DNA of 64,000 bases from Calliopsis andreniformis (lineage: Eukaryota; Arthropoda; Insecta; Hymenoptera; Andrenidae): contig NW_027480438.1 of NCBI RefSeq assembly GCF_051401765.1, positions 5,828,001 to 5,892,000 of the forward strand, written 5' to 3'. The notes under the pieces are model-generated. The model was not told where the DNA came from. It saw only the letters and a list, made by a program, of their open reading frames with translations, and made no database searches. Each line of letters begins with the position of its first letter. Position 1 is the stretch's first letter. The position numbers were made by a program, and so were the translations under genes. Below, piece by piece: positions 1-12,242 of the stretch.

Positions 1-8
1 ACTCAATA

Positions 9-32
9 GAATATCCTGAATTCTCAGTATTC
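9..32 (+). repeat. 24-base imperfect-palindrome tag, first of 50 copies (register mark of the higher-order repeat)
   Basis: The tag breaks the heptamer rhythm. It starts with GAATA, has GAATTC at its centre and ends in TATTC, so arms and core are inverted repeats while the bases between them are not. It is usually preceded by CTCAATACTCAATA. Copies start at 9, 1394, 2867, 4953, 5392, 6858, 8944, 9683, 12440, 13439, 14178, 15132, 18219, 19182, 19921, 21599, 22438, 23374, 24120, 25074, 28432, 29548, 30684, 32303, 33433, 34317, 36593, 37800, 38720, 39103, 40302, 41537, 42087, 43538, 45092, 46646, 48849, 50403, 52209, 52718, 54204, 54847, 56487, 57130, 58763, 59406, 61032, 61675, 63301 and 63944. 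All share one orientation. Single-copy variants: the core is changed at 38720 and 50403, and the base before the tag at 46646 is G instead of A. A protein-binding role is possible but not shown. Confidence 0.9.
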
Positions 33-287
33 AATACTCAAACGTCAATCATCAACCCTCAGCCCTCATCCTCCATTCTCAATCCTCAATCCTCAATCCT
101 CAATCTTCAATCCTCAATACTCAATGTTCAATCTTCAATCTTCAATCCTCAATATTCAATCCTCAATCCTCAATCCTCAGTCATCAATCCTCAATCTTCA
201 ATACTCAATCGTCAATCCGCAGTCCTCAATCCTCAATCCTCAATCCTCGTTCCTCAAACATCAATCCTCAACCCTCAGCCATCATCT

Positions 288-600
288 TCAATCCTCAACC
301 CTCAGCCATCATCCTCAATCCTCAATCCTCGTTCCTCAATCCTCAATACTCAATCCTCAATCCTCAATAGTCAATCTCCAATCCTAGATCCTCAATCGCC
401 AATCCTCAAGTCTTAATCCTCAATCTACAATCCTCAATCCTCACTTCTCAATCCTCAATACTCAGTCCTCAATCCTCAATCCTCAATCCCCAATCCTCAA
501 TCTTCAATCCTCAATCCTCAATCCTCAAGCCTCATTCCTCAATCCTCAATCTTCAATCCTGAATACTCAATCTTCAATCCTCAATACTCAATCTTCAATC
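288..600 (+). repeat. 313-base segment, first copy (second at 740-1052)
   Basis: Bases 288-600 recur at 740-1052, a constant offset of 452. Both carry the rare unit order CAATCGCCAATCCTCAAG followed by TCTTAATCC (from 410 and 862). The related block at 9,675 has this segment only once (rare unit near 10,080), so the second copy is a local insertion or duplication specific to the left end. Confidence 0.85.
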
Positions 601-739
601 TTCAACCCTCAATCCTCAATCCTCCATTCTCAATCCTCAATCCTCAGTCCTCAGTCCTCAAACCTCAATCCTCAACACTCAGCCATCATCCTCAATCCTC
701 AATCCTCAATCCTCAGTCCTCATCCTCAATTCTCAATCC

Positions 740-1052
740 TCAATCCTCAACCCTCAGCCATCATCCTCAATCCTCAATCCTCGTTCCTCAATCCTCAATA
801 CTCAATCCTCAATCCTCAATAGTCAATCTCCAATCCTAGATCCTCAATCGCCAATCCTCAAGTCTTAATCCTCAATCTACAATCCTCAATCCTCACTTCT
901 CAATCCTCAATACTCAGTCCTCAATCCTCAATCCTCAATCCCCAATCCTCAATCTTCAATCCTCAATCCTCAATCCTCAAGCCTCATTCCTCAATCCTCA
1001 ATCTTCAATCCTGAATACTCAATCTTCAATCCTCAATACTCAATCTTCAATC
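740..1052 (+). repeat. 313-base segment, second copy (first at 288-600)
   Basis: Copy of 288-600 at offset 452. The two diverge at 601 versus 1053, where one continues TTCAACCC and the other CTCAACCC. Between the copies (601-739) lies a different run of units including CCTCCATTC and CACTCAGCCATC, which matches material found near 9,430-9,520. Confidence 0.83.
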
Positions 1053-1393
1053 CTCAACCCTCAATCCACAATCCACAATCCTCAATACTCAATCATCAAC
1101 CTTCAATCCTCAATACTCAATCTTCAATCCTCAATCCTCAATCCTGAATCGTCAATCCTCATTCTTCAATCCTCAATACCCAATCCTCAATCCTCAATCC
1201 TCAGTCATCAATCTCAATCCTCAATACTCAATCGTCAATCCTCAGTCCTCAATTCTCAACCCTCAATCCTCGTTCCTCATACCTCAATCCTCAACCCTCA
1301 GTCCTCATCCTCAATTCTCAATCCTCAATCCTCAAACCTCATTCTTCAATCCTCAATACTCAACCACCAATCCTCAATTCTCAATACTCAATA

Positions 1394-1417
1394 GAATATC
1401 CTGGATTCTCAGTATTC
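1394..1417 (+). repeat. Tag subtype with GGATTC core (7 copies)
   Basis: This version of the 24-base tag has GGATTC in place of the GAATTC core. Copies start at 1394, 5392, 15132, 19921, 25074, 34317 and 41537. Each is followed by the same distinctive run, including CCATCAGCCATCATCC, two consecutive TCAAACC units, and CAACACTCAATCTTCGATCC. The linked flank shows that the subtype marks one module lineage copied as a block, not recurrent mutation of the core. Confidence 0.88.
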
Positions 1418-2866
1418 AATACTCAAACCTCAATCCTCAACCATCAGCCATCATCCTCCATCCTCAATCCTCAAACCTCAAACCTCAATCTTCAATACTC
1501 AACACTCAATCTTCGATCCTCACTCCTCAACACTCAATCCTCAATCCTCAATCCTCAATCTTCAATCCTCAATCCTCAATCCCCAATACTCAACCTTCAA
1601 TCCTCAATCCTCAATCCCCAATACTCAATCCTCAATCCTCAATCGTCAGTCTTCAATCCTCAATACTGAACCTTCAATCATCAATCCTCAATCCTCAATC
1701 CTCAATCGTCATTCTTCAATCCTCAATACTCAATCTTCAATCCTCAATCCTCAATCCTCAATCTTCAATTCTCAATCCTCAATCCTCAGTCATCAATCCT
1801 CAATCCTCAGTCCTCAATCCTCAATCCTCAATCCTCAATCATCAATCCTCAATCTTCAATACTCAATCGTCAATCCACAATCCTCAATCCCCAATACTCA
1901 ATCTTCAATCCTCAATCCTCAATCCTCAATCCTCAACCCTCAGCCCTGATCCTCGATCCTCAATCCTGAATCCTCAATCCTCAATCTTCAATCCTCAATA
2001 CTCTGTCTTCAATCATCAATCCTCAATACTCAATCCTCAATCCTCAATCCTCAATCATCAATCCTCAATCCTCAATCATCAACCTTCAATCCTCAATACT
2101 CAATCCTCAATCCTCAATCCTCAATCCTCAATCCTCAATAATCAACCTCCAATCCTAGATCCTCAATCCCCAATCCTCAATCCTTAATCCTCAATCTTCA
2201 ATCCTCAGTCCACAGTCCTCGATCTTCAATCCTCAATGCTCAATCCTCAATCCTCAATCCTCAGTCATCAGTCCTCAATCCTCAATCCTCAGACCTCAAT
2301 CCTCAACCGTCAGTCCTCGTCCTCAATCCTCAACCCTCAATCCTCAATCTTCAATCCTCCATACTCAATCTTCAATCCTCAATCCTCAATCATCAATCCT
2401 CATTCCTCAATCCTCAGTCATCAATCTTCAATCTTCAATACTCAATCCTCAATCCTCAATCCTCAATCTTCATTCCTCAATACTCAATCTTCAATCCTCA
2501 ATCCTCAATTCTCAATCCCCAGTCCTCAATCCTCAATCGCCAATCCTCAATCCCCAATCCTCAACATTCAATCCTCAGTCCTCAATCCTCAATCATCATT
2601 ACTCAATGTTCAATCCTCAATACACAACCTTCAATCCTCAACCCTCAATCCTCAATCCACAATCCTCAATCCTCAATCCTCAATCCTCAATCCTCCATCC
2701 TCAATTCTCAATCCTCAATCCTCAGTCCTCAGTCCTCAAACCTCAATCCTCAACCCTCAGCCCTCATTCTCAATCCTCAATCCTCAATCCTCAATCCTCA
2801 ATCCTCAATCCTCAATCCTCAATCCTCAATACTCAACCATCAATTCTCAATTCTCAATACTCAACA

Positions 2867-2890
2867 GAATATCCTGCATTTTCAGTATTC
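2867..2890 (+). repeat. Tag subtype with GCATTT core (2 copies)
   Basis: The core reads GCATTT in place of GAATTC and the preceding unit is CTCAACA instead of CTCAATA. Copies start at 2867 and 6858, equivalent positions in the two halves of the 4 kb tandem duplication. The downstream unit CTCAAAGCTCAATCC is also found after the canonical tags at 29548, 32303 and 37800, so those belong to the same module family without the core change. Confidence 0.85.
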
Positions 2891-3068
2891 AATACTCAAA
2901 GCTCAATCCTCAACCCTCAGCCCTCATCCTCCATCCTCAATCCTCAATCCTCAAACCTCAATCTTCAATCCTCAATACTCAGTATTCATTCCTCAATCCT
3001 CAATCATCAATACTCAATCTTCAAACCTCATTCCTCAATCCTCAATCCTCAATCCTCAATCATCAGTC

Positions 3069-3087
3069 ATGAATACTCAATCTTCAT
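3069..3087 (+). repeat. Second landmark: ATGAA...TTCAT inverted repeat (26 copies)
   Basis: The sequence ATGAATACTCAATCTTCAT has 5-base inverted arms (ATGAA, TTCAT) around a 9-base loop and is preceded by CATCAGTC or CATCAGCC. Copies start at 3069, 3627, 7060, 7618, 16215, 26157, 29750, 32505, 36858, 38002, 39368, 43803, 45357, 46764, 47559, 49114, 50668, 53011, 55112, 55224, 57395, 57507, 59671, 59776, 61940 and 62045. In the right-hand array it occurs as a pair 112 or 105 bases apart; the first member of each pair from 55112 on has ACA in place of ACT in the loop. The arms arise from two variant units, so a hairpin role is only a possibility. ATG here is not treated as a start codon. Confidence 0.82.
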
Positions 3088-5329
3088 AACTCAATCCTCA
3101 ATCCTCAATCCTCAATCCTCAATCCTCAATCCTCATTCTTCAAACCTCAATCCTCAACCCCCAGTCCTCATCCTCAATTCTCAATTCTCAATCCTCAATC
3201 CTCAATCCTCAATCTTCAATCCTGAATAATCAATCTCCAATCCTAGATCCTCAATCCCCAATCCTCAATCCTTAATCCTCTATCTACAAACCTCAATCCC
3301 CAGTCCTCAATCTTCAATCCTCAATGCTCAATCCTCAATCCACAATCCTCAATCCTCAGTCCTCAATCCTCAATCATCAAACCTCAAACCTCAATCCTCA
3401 ACCGTCAGTCCTCGTCCTCAACCCTCAAGCCTCAATCCTCAATTCTCAATTCTCAATCATCAATCCTCAAACGTCAATCTTCAATCCTCAATACTCAACC
3501 TTCAATCCTCAATCCTCAATCCCCAATCCACAATCCTTAATCCTCAATCTTCAATCCTCAATCATCAATACTCAATCTTCAATCCTCAAACCTCAATCCT
3601 CAATCCTCAATCCTCAATCATCAGTCATGAATACTCAATCTTCATAACTCAATCCTCAATCCTCAATCCTCAATCCTCAATCCTCAATCCTCAATCCTCA
3701 TTCTTCAAACCTCAATCCTCAACCCTCAGTCCTCATCCTCAATTCTCAATTCTCAATCCTCAATCCTCAATCCTCAATCTTCAATCCTGAATAATCAATC
3801 TACAATCCTAGATCCTCAATCCCCAATCCTCAATCCTTAATACTCAATCTTCAATCCTCAATCCCCAGTCCTCAATCTTCAATCCTCAATGCTCAATCCT
3901 CAATCCCCAATCCTCAATCCTCAGTCCTCAATACTCAATCATCAAACCTCAAACCTCAATCCTCAACCGTCAGTCCTCGTCCTCAATCCTCAACCCTCAA
4001 TCCTCAATTCTCAATTCTCAATTCTCAATCCTCAATCCTCAATCGTCTATCTTCAATCTTCAATCCTCAATACTCAATCTTTAATCTTCAATCTTCAATC
4101 CCCAATCCTCTATCCTCAATCCTCAATCCTCAGTCGTCAATCCTCAATCTTCAATACTCAATCGTCAATCCGCAGTCCTCAATCCTCAATCCTCAATCCT
4201 CGTTCCTCAAACATCAATCCTCAACCCTCAGCCATCATCCTCAATCCTCAATCCTCGTTCCTCAATCCTCAATACTCAATCCTCAATCCTCAATAGTCAA
4301 TCTCCAATCCTAGATCCTCAATCCCCAATCCTCAATCCTTAATCCTCAATCTTCAATCCTCAATCCTCAATTCTCAATCCTCAATACTCAATCCTCAATC
4401 CTCAATCCTCAATCCCAAATCCTCAATCTTCAATCCTCAATCCTCAATCCTCAAGCCTCAATCCTCAATCCTCAATCTTCAATCCTGAATACTCAATCTT
4501 CAATCTTCAATACTCAATCTTCAATCCTCAACCCTCAATCCACAATCCACAATCCTCAATCCTCAATCATCAACCTTCAATCCTCAATACGCAATCTTCA
4601 ATCCTCAATCCTCAATCCTGAATCGTCAATCCTCATTCTTCAATAATCAATACCCAATCCTCAATCCTCAATCCTCAATCATCAATCCCCAATCCTCAAT
4701 ACTCAATCGTCAATCCTCAGTCCTCAATTCTCAATTCTCAATCCTCGTTCCTCAATGCTCGACTCTCAATCGTCAATCCCCAGTCCTCAATTCTCAATCC
4801 TCAATCCTCGTTCCTCAAACATCAATCCTCAACCCTCAGTCCTCATCCTCAATTTTCAATCCTCAATCCACAAACCTCATTCTTCAATCCTCAATACTCA
4901 ACCATCAATCCTCAATACTCAACCATCTATCCTCAACTCTCAATACTCAATAGAATATCCTGAATTCTCAGTATTCAATACTCAAACCTCAATCCTCAAC
5001 CCTCAGCCCTCATCCTTCATCCTCAATCCTCAATCCTCAAACCTCAATCTTCAATCCTCAATACTCAATCTTCGATTCTCAGTTCTCAATCCTCAATCCT
5101 CAATCCCCAATCCTCAATCTTCAATCCTCAATCCTCAATCCTCAATCCTCAATCCTCAATCCTCAACCATCAAGGCTCAACCTTCAATCCTCAATCCTCA
5201 ATCCTGAATCCTCAATCCTCAATCCTCAGTCCTCAATCCTCAATCATAAAACCTCAAACCTCAATCCTCTACCGTCAGTCCTCGTCCTCAATCCTCAACC
5301 CTCAATCCTCAATCCCCAATCCTCAATCC

Positions 5330-8300
5330 TCAAACCTCATTCTTCAATCCTCAATACTCAACCACCAATCCTCAATTCTCAATACTCAATAGAATATCCT
5401 GGATTCTCAGTATTCAATACTCAAACCTCAATCCTCAACCATCAGCCATCATCCTCCATCCTCAATCCTCAAACCTCAAACCTCAATCTTCAATACTCAA
5501 CACTCAATCTTCGATCCTCACTCCTCAACACTCAATCCTCAATCCTCAATCCTCAATCTTCAATCCTCAATCCTCAATCCCCAATACTCAATCTTCAATC
5601 CTCAATCCTCAATCCCCAATACTCAATCCTCAATCCTCAATCGTCAGTCTTCAATCCTCAATACTGAACCTTCAATCATCAATCCTCAATCCTCAATCCT
5701 CAATCGTCATTCTTCAATCCTCAATACTCAATCTTCAATCCTCAATCCTCAATCCTCAATCTTCAATTCTCAATCCTCAATCCTCAGTCATCAATCCTCA
5801 ATCCTCAGTCCTCAATCCTCAATCCTCAATCCTCAATCATCAATCCTCAATCTTCAATACTCAATCGTCAATCCACAATCCTCAATCCCCAATACTCAAT
5901 CTTCAATCCTCAATCCTCAATCCTCAATCCTCAACCCTCAGCCCTGATCCTCGATCCTCAATCCTGAATCCTCAATCCTCAATCTTCAATCCTCAATACT
6001 CTGTCTTCAATCATCAATCCTCAATACTCAATCCTCAATCCTCAATCCTCAATCATCAATCCTCAATCCTCAATCATCAACCTTCAATCCTCAATACTCA
6101 ATCCTCAATCCTCAATCCTCAATCCTCAATCCTCAATAATCAACCTCCAATCCTAGATCCTCAATCCCCAATCCTCAATCCTTAATCCTCAATCTTCAAT
6201 CCTCAGTCCACAGTCCTCGATCTTCAATCCTCAATGCTCAATCCTCAATCCTCAATCCTCAGTCATCAGTCCTCAATCCTCAATCCTCAGACCTCAATCC
6301 TCAACCGTCAGTCCTCGTCCTCAATCCTCAACCCTCAATCCTCAATCTTCAATCCTCCATACTCAATCTTCAATCCTCAATCCTCAATCATCAATCCTCA
6401 TTCCTCAATCCTCAGTCATCAATCTTCAATCTTCAATACTCAATCCTCAATCCTCAATCCTCAATCTTCATTCCTCAATACTCAATCTTCAATCCTCAAT
6501 CCTCAATTCTCAATCCCCAGTCCTCAATCCTCAATCGCCAATCCTCAATCCCCAATCCTCAACATTCAATCCTCAGTCCTCAATCCTCAATCATCATTAC
6601 TCAATGTTCAATCCTCAATACACAACCTTCAATCCTCAACCCTCAATCCTCAATCCACAATCCTCAATCCTCAATCCTCAATCCTCAATCCTCCATCCTC
6701 AATTCTCAATCCTCAATCCTCAGTCCTCAGTCCTCAAACCTCAATCCTCAACCCTCAGCCCTCATTCTCAATCCTCAATCCTCAATCCTCAATCCTCAAT
6801 CCTCAATCCTCAATCCTCAATACTCAACCATCAATTCTCAATTCTCAATACTCAACAGAATATCCTGCATTTTCAGTATTCAATACTCAAAGCTCAATCC
6901 TCAACCCTCAGCCCTCATCCTCCATCCTCAATCCTCAATCCTCAAACCTCAATCTTCAATCCTCAATACTCAGTATTCATTCCTCAATCCTCAATCATCA
7001 ATACTCAATCTTCAAACCTCATTCCTCAATCCTCAATCCTCAATCCTCAATCATCAGTCATGAATACTCAATCTTCATAACTCAATCCTCAATCCTCAAT
7101 CCTCAATCCTCAATCCTCAATCCTCATTCTTCAAACCTCAATCCTCAACCCCCAGTCCTCATCCTCAATTCTCAATTCTCAATCCTCAATCCTCAATCCT
7201 CAATCTTCAATCCTGAATAATCAATCTCCAATCCTAGATCCTCAATCCCCAATCCTCAATCCTTAATCCTCTATCTACAAACCTCAATCCCCAGTCCTCA
7301 ATCTTCAATCCTCAATGCTCAATCCTCAATCCACAATCCTCAATCCTCAGTCCTCAATCCTCAATCATCAAACCTCAAACCTCAATCCTCAACCGTCAGT
7401 CCTCGTCCTCAACCCTCAAGCCTCAATCCTCAATTCTCAATTCTCAATCATCAATCCTCAAACGTCAATCTTCAATCCTCAATACTCAACCTTCAATCCT
7501 CAATCCTCAATCCCCAATCCACAATCCTTAATCCTCAATCTTCAATCCTCAATCATCAATACTCAATCTTCAATCCTCAAACCTCAATCCTCAATCCTCA
7601 ATCCTCAATCATCAGTCATGAATACTCAATCTTCATAACTCAATCCTCAATCCTCAATCCTCAATCCTCAATCCTCAATCCTCAATCCTCATTCTTCAAA
7701 CCTCAATCCTCAACCCTCAGTCCTCATCCTCAATTCTCAATTCTCAATCCTCAATCCTCAATCCTCAATCTTCAATCCTGAATAATCAATCTACAATCCT
7801 AGATCCTCAATCCCCAATCCTCAATCCTTAATACTCAATCTTCAATCCTCAATCCCCAGTCCTCAATCTTCAATCCTCAATGCTCAATCCTCAATCCCCA
7901 ATCCTCAATCCTCAGTCCTCAATACTCAATCATCAAACCTCAAACCTCAATCCTCAACCGTCAGTCCTCGTCCTCAATCCTCAACCCTCAATCCTCAATT
8001 CTCAATTCTCAATTCTCAATCCTCAATCCTCAATCGTCTATCTTCAATCTTCAATCCTCAATACTCAATCTTTAATCTTCAATCTTCAATCCCCAATCCT
8101 CTATCCTCAATCCTCAATCCTCAGTCGTCAATCCTCAATCTTCAATACTCAATCGTCAATCCGCAGTCCTCAATCCTCAATCCTCAATCCTCGTTCCTCA
8201 AACATCAATCCTCAACCCTCAGCCATCATCCTCAATCCTCAATCCTCGTTCCTCAATCCTCAATACTCAATCCTCAATCCTCAATAGTCAATCTCCAATC

Positions 8301-9320
8301 CTAGATCCTCAATCCCCAATCCTCAATCCTTAATCCTCAATCTTCAATCCTCAATCCTCAATTCTCAATCCTCAATACTCAATCCTCAATCCTCAATCCT
8401 CAATCCCAAATCCTCAATCTTCAATCCTCAATCCTCAATCCTCAAGCCTCAATCCTCAATCCTCAATCTTCAATCCTGAATACTCAATCTTCAATCCTCA
8501 ATACTCAATCTTCAATCCTCAACCCTCAATCCACAATCCACAATCCTCAATCCTCAATCATCAACCTTCAATCCTCAATACGCAATCTTCAATCCTCAAT
8601 CCTCAATCCTGAATCGTCAATCCTCATTCTTCAATAATCAATACCCAATCCTCAATCCTCAATCCTCAATCATCAATCCCCAATCCTCAATACTCAATCG
8701 TCAATCCTCAGTCCTCAATTCTCAATTCTCAATCCTCGTTCCTCAATGCTCGACTCTCAATCGTCAATCCCCAGTCCTCAATTCTCAATCCTCAATCCTC
8801 GTTCCTCAAACATCAATCCTCAACCCTCAGTCCTCATCCTCAATTTTCAATCCTCAATCCACAAACCTCATTCTTCAATCCTCAATACTCAACCATCAAT
8901 CCTCAATACTCAACCATCTATCCTCAACTCTCAATACTCAATAGAATATCCTGAATTCTCAGTATTCAATACTCAAACCTCAATCCTCAACCCTCAGCCC
9001 TCATCCTTCATCCTCAATCCTCAATCCTCAAACCTCAATCTTCAATCCTCAATACTCAATCTTCGATTCTCAGTTCTCAATCCTCAATCCTCAATCCCCA
9101 ATCCTCAATCTTCAATCCTCAATCCTCAATCCTCAATCCTCAATCCTCAATCCTCAACCATCAAGGCTCAATCTTCAATCCTCAATCCTCAATCCTGAAT
9201 CCTCAATCCTCAATCCTCAGTCCTCAATCCTCAATCATAAAACCTCAAACCTCAATCCTCTACCGTCAGTCCTCGTCCTCAATCCTCAACCCTCAATCCT
9301 CAATCCCCAATCCTCAATCC
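5330..9320 (+). repeat. About 4.0 kb tandem duplication, right copy
   Basis: Right copy of the block starting near 1320. It ends at about 9320, where the sequence continues TTAATGCTC while the left copy runs into the start of the second copy at CAAACCTCATTC. The two junctions share the context CAATCCCCAATCCTCAATCC, as expected if unequal exchange occurred within matching heptamers. From about 8,040 to 10,320 the sequence also matches 12,530-14,815 at an offset of about 4,490. Confidence 0.9.
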
Positions 9321-9674
9321 TTAATGCTCAATCTTCAATCGTCAATCCTCAATACCCAATCTGCAATCCTCAGTCCTCAACCCTCAACCCTCAATCCTCA
9401 TTCTTCAATGCTCAATACCCAATCCTCAATCTTCAACCCTCAATCCTCAATCCTCCATTCTCAATCCTCAATCCTCAGTCCTCAGGCCTCAAACCTCAAT
9501 CCTCAACACTCAGCCATCATCCTCAATCCTCAATCCTCAATCCTCAATCCTCAATCCTCAGTCATCAATCTTCAATACTCAATACTCAATCGTCAATACT
9601 CAATCGTCAATCCTCAGTCCTCAATACTCAATCCTCAATCCTCAATACTCAACCATCAATCCTCAATTCTCAAT

Positions 9675-10274
9675 ACTCAATAGAATATCCTGAATTCTCA
9701 GTATTCAATACTCAAACGTCAATCGTCAACCCTCAGCCCTCATCCTCCATTCTCAATCCTCAATCCTCAATCCTCAATCTTCAATCCTCAATACTCAATG
9801 TTCAATCTTCAATCTTCAATCCTCAATATTCAATCCTCAATCCTCAATCCTCAGTCATCAATCCTCAATCTTCAATACTCAATCGTCAATCCGCAGTCCT
9901 CAATCCTCAATCCTCAATCCTCGTTCCTCAAACATCAATCCTCAACCCTCAGCCATCATCTTCAATCCTCAACCCTCAGCCATCATCCTCAATCCTCAAT
10001 CCTCGTTCCTCAATCCTCAATACTCAATCCTCAATCCTCAATAGTCAATCTCCAATCCTAGATCCTCAATCGCCAATCCTCAAGTCTTAATCCTCAATCT
10101 ACAATCCTCAATCCTCAATTCTCAATCCTCAATACTCAGTCCTCAATCCTCAATCCTCAATCCCCAATCCTCAATCTTCAATCCTCAATCCTCAATCCTC
10201 AAGCCTCATTCCTCAATCCTCAATCTTCAATCCTGAATACTCAATCTTCAATCCTCAATACTCAATCTTCAATC
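9675..10274 (+). repeat. Module matching the left edge of the window (also at 14,170 and 24,112)
   Basis: Bases 1-600 recur here at offset 9,674, at 14,170 (offset 14,169) and again about 9,942 further on near 24,112. All begin at a canonical tag (9, 9683, 14178, 24120) and carry the rare runs CAATGTTCAATCTTC and CAATATTCAATCC. Copies differ by point changes, for example CATCAACC at 55 against CGTCAACC at 9,725. The window therefore starts in mid-module and the mosaic continues to the left. Confidence 0.85.
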
Positions 10275-10420
10275 CTCAACCCTCAATCCACAATCCACAA
10301 TTCTCAATACTCAATCATCAACCTTCAATCCTCAATACTCAATCTTCAATCCTCAACCCTCAATCCACAATCCACAATTCTCAATACTCAATCATCAACC
10401 TTCAATCCTCAATACTCAAT
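10267..10420 (+). repeat. 77-base tandem duplication (10267-10343 and 10344-10420)
   Basis: A run of eleven heptamers, with CCACAATCCACAATTCTC in its middle, is present twice in direct succession. The offset of 77 is an exact multiple of seven. The related positions near 14,760 and 24,715 have the segment once, so this is a small, local tandem gain. Confidence 0.87.
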
Positions 10421-11140
10421 CTTCAATCCTCAATCCTCAATCCTGAATCCTCAATCCTCAGTCCTCAATCCTCAATCCTCAGTCATCAATCCTCAATCCT
10501 CAATACTCAATCCTCAATCCTCAATCATCATTCCTCAATCCTCAATCCTCAGTCATCAATCCTCAATCTTCAATACTCAATCCTCAATCCTCAATCCTCA
10601 ATCCTCAATCCTCAATCCTCAATCATCAATCCTCAATCTTCAATACTCAATCGTCAATCCACAATCCTCAATCCCCAATACTCAATCTTCAATCCTCAAT
10701 CCTCAATCCTCAATCCTCAACCCTCAGCCCTGATCCTCGATCCTCAATCCTGAATCCTCAATCCTCAATCTTCAATCCTCAATACTCAGTCTTCAATCAT
10801 CAATCCTCAATACTCAATCCTCAATCCTCAACCCTCAATCATCAATCCTCAATCCTCAATCATCAACCTTCAATCCTCAATACTCAATCCTCAATCCTCA
10901 ATCCTCAATCCTCAATCCTCAATCCTCAATAGTCAACCTCCAATCCTAGATCCTCAATCCCCAATCCTCAATCCTTAATCCTCAATCTTCAATCCTCAGT
11001 CCACAGTCCTCGATCTTCAATCCTCAATGCTCAATCCTCAATCCTCAATCCTCAGTCATCAGTCCTCAATCCTCAATCCTCAAACCTCAATCCTCAACCG
11101 TCAGTCCTCGTCCTCAATCCTCAACCCTCAATCCTCAATC

Positions 11141-12242
11141 TTCAATCCTCCATACTCAATCTTCAATCCTCAATCATCAATCATCAATCCTCATTCCCCA
11201 ATCCTCAGTCATCAATCTTCAATCTTCAATACTCAATCCTCAATCCTCAATCCTCAATCTTCATTCCTCAATACTCAATCTTCAATCCTCAATCCTCAAT
11301 TCTCAATCCCCAGTCCTCAATCCTCAATCGCCAATCCTCAATCCCCAATCCTCAACATTCAATCCTCAGTCCTCAATCCTCAATCATCATTACTCAATGT
11401 TCAATCCTCAATACTCAACCTTCAATCCTCAACCCTCAATCCTCAATCCACAATCCTCAATCCTCAATCCTCAATACTCAATCTCCAATCCTCAATCCTC
11501 AATCCTCAATCCTCAATCCTCAATCCTCAGTCATCAATCCTCAATCCTCAATACTCAATCGTCAATCCTCAGTCCTCAATTCTCAATCCTCAATCCTCGT
11601 TCCTCAAACCTCAATCCTCAACCCTCAGCCCTCATCCTCAATCCTCAATCCTCAATCCTCAATCCTCAATTTTCAATCCTCAATACTCAATCTTCAATCC
11701 TCAATCCTCAGTCCTCAAACATCAATTCTGAATCCTCAATCCTGAATCCTCAATCTTTAGCTCTCAGTCCTCAACAATCAGTTGTCAATCCTCAATCGTC
11801 AATCGCCAATCCTCAATCTGCAATCCTCAATCCTCAATCCTCAAGCCTCAATCCTCAATCCTCAATCTTCAATCCTGAATACTCAATCTTCAATCCTCAA
11901 TACTCAATCTTCAATCCTCAACCCTCAATCCTCAATCCACAATCCTCAATCCTCAATCACCTACCTTCAATCCTCAATACTCAATCTTCAATCCTCAATC
12001 CTCAATCCTGTATCGTCAATCCTCATTCTTCAATTCTCAATACCCAATCCTCAATCCTCAACCCTCAATCCTCAATCCTCAATAGTCAATCTCCAATCCT
12101 AGATCCTCAATCCCCAATCCTCAATCCTCAATCCTCAAGCCTCAATACTCAATCCTCAATCTTCAATCCTCAACCCTCAGTCCTCATCCTCAATTCTCGA
12201 TCCTCAATCCTCAAACCTCAATCTTCTATCCTCAACACTCAA
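11141..12242 (+). repeat. 1.1 kb block, left copy (right copy 17066-18167)
   Basis: The block is shared at a constant offset of 5,925. It begins near TCCTCCATACTC and includes TTACTCAATGTTC or a one-base variant, the landmark at 11772 and CACCTACCTTC near 11,960. It ends where 12,243 reads TCTTC and 18,168 reads CCTC. Long open frames inside it (from 11397 and 17322) are repeat artefacts. Confidence 0.88.
11772..11786 (+). repeat. Rare landmark CAACAATCAGTTGTC (3 copies)
   Basis: This 15-base word contains short inverted arms (ACAA, TTGT) and several G, unusual for this strand. Copies are at 11772-11786, 17697-17711 and 34828-34842. Each is preceded by AGCTCTCAGTCCT and followed by a related series of units. 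The first two are 5,925 bases apart, the offset of the 1.1 kb duplicated block that contains them. The third is a more diverged relative, an independent anchor for tracing module history. Confidence 0.85.

Larger units (their letters stand above)
1320..5329 (+). repeat. About 4.0 kb tandem duplication, left copy
   Basis: The block beginning near the tag at 1394 and ending at about 5329 is repeated immediately to its right. Landmarks pair as tags 1394/5392, 2867/6858 and 4953/8944, and ATGAA elements 3069/7060 and 3627/7618. The offset is 3,998 at the left and 3,991 from 2867 on, so one heptamer was gained or lost between them. The two copies appear nearly identical; point differences seen include CAAGGCTCAACC (5172) against CAAGGCTCAATC. 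The left boundary is uncertain by about 15 bases because the flanks share heptamers. Confidence 0.9.

Noticed and set aside
9..32. Tag as an insertion-sequence end or attachment site
   Set aside because: All 50 copies share one orientation, no paired inverted end or target duplication is seen, and no transposase or integrase is nearby. Spread with flanking heptamers is explained by block duplication.
3069..3087. ATGAA...TTCAT inverted repeat as a transcription terminator
   Set aside because: The arms are only 5 bases and AT-rich, with no GC stem or T-run, and there is no gene upstream.
2236..7220. Pairs of overlapping open frames starting at ATGCTC or ATGTTC (2236, 2606, 6234, 6604) as a duplicated gene pair
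   Set aside because: The ATG codons are single-base variants of the unit (CAATGCTC, CAATGTTC). A one-heptamer indel between copies changes frame pairing and open-frame length (278 against 328 codons), so no reading frame is preserved.
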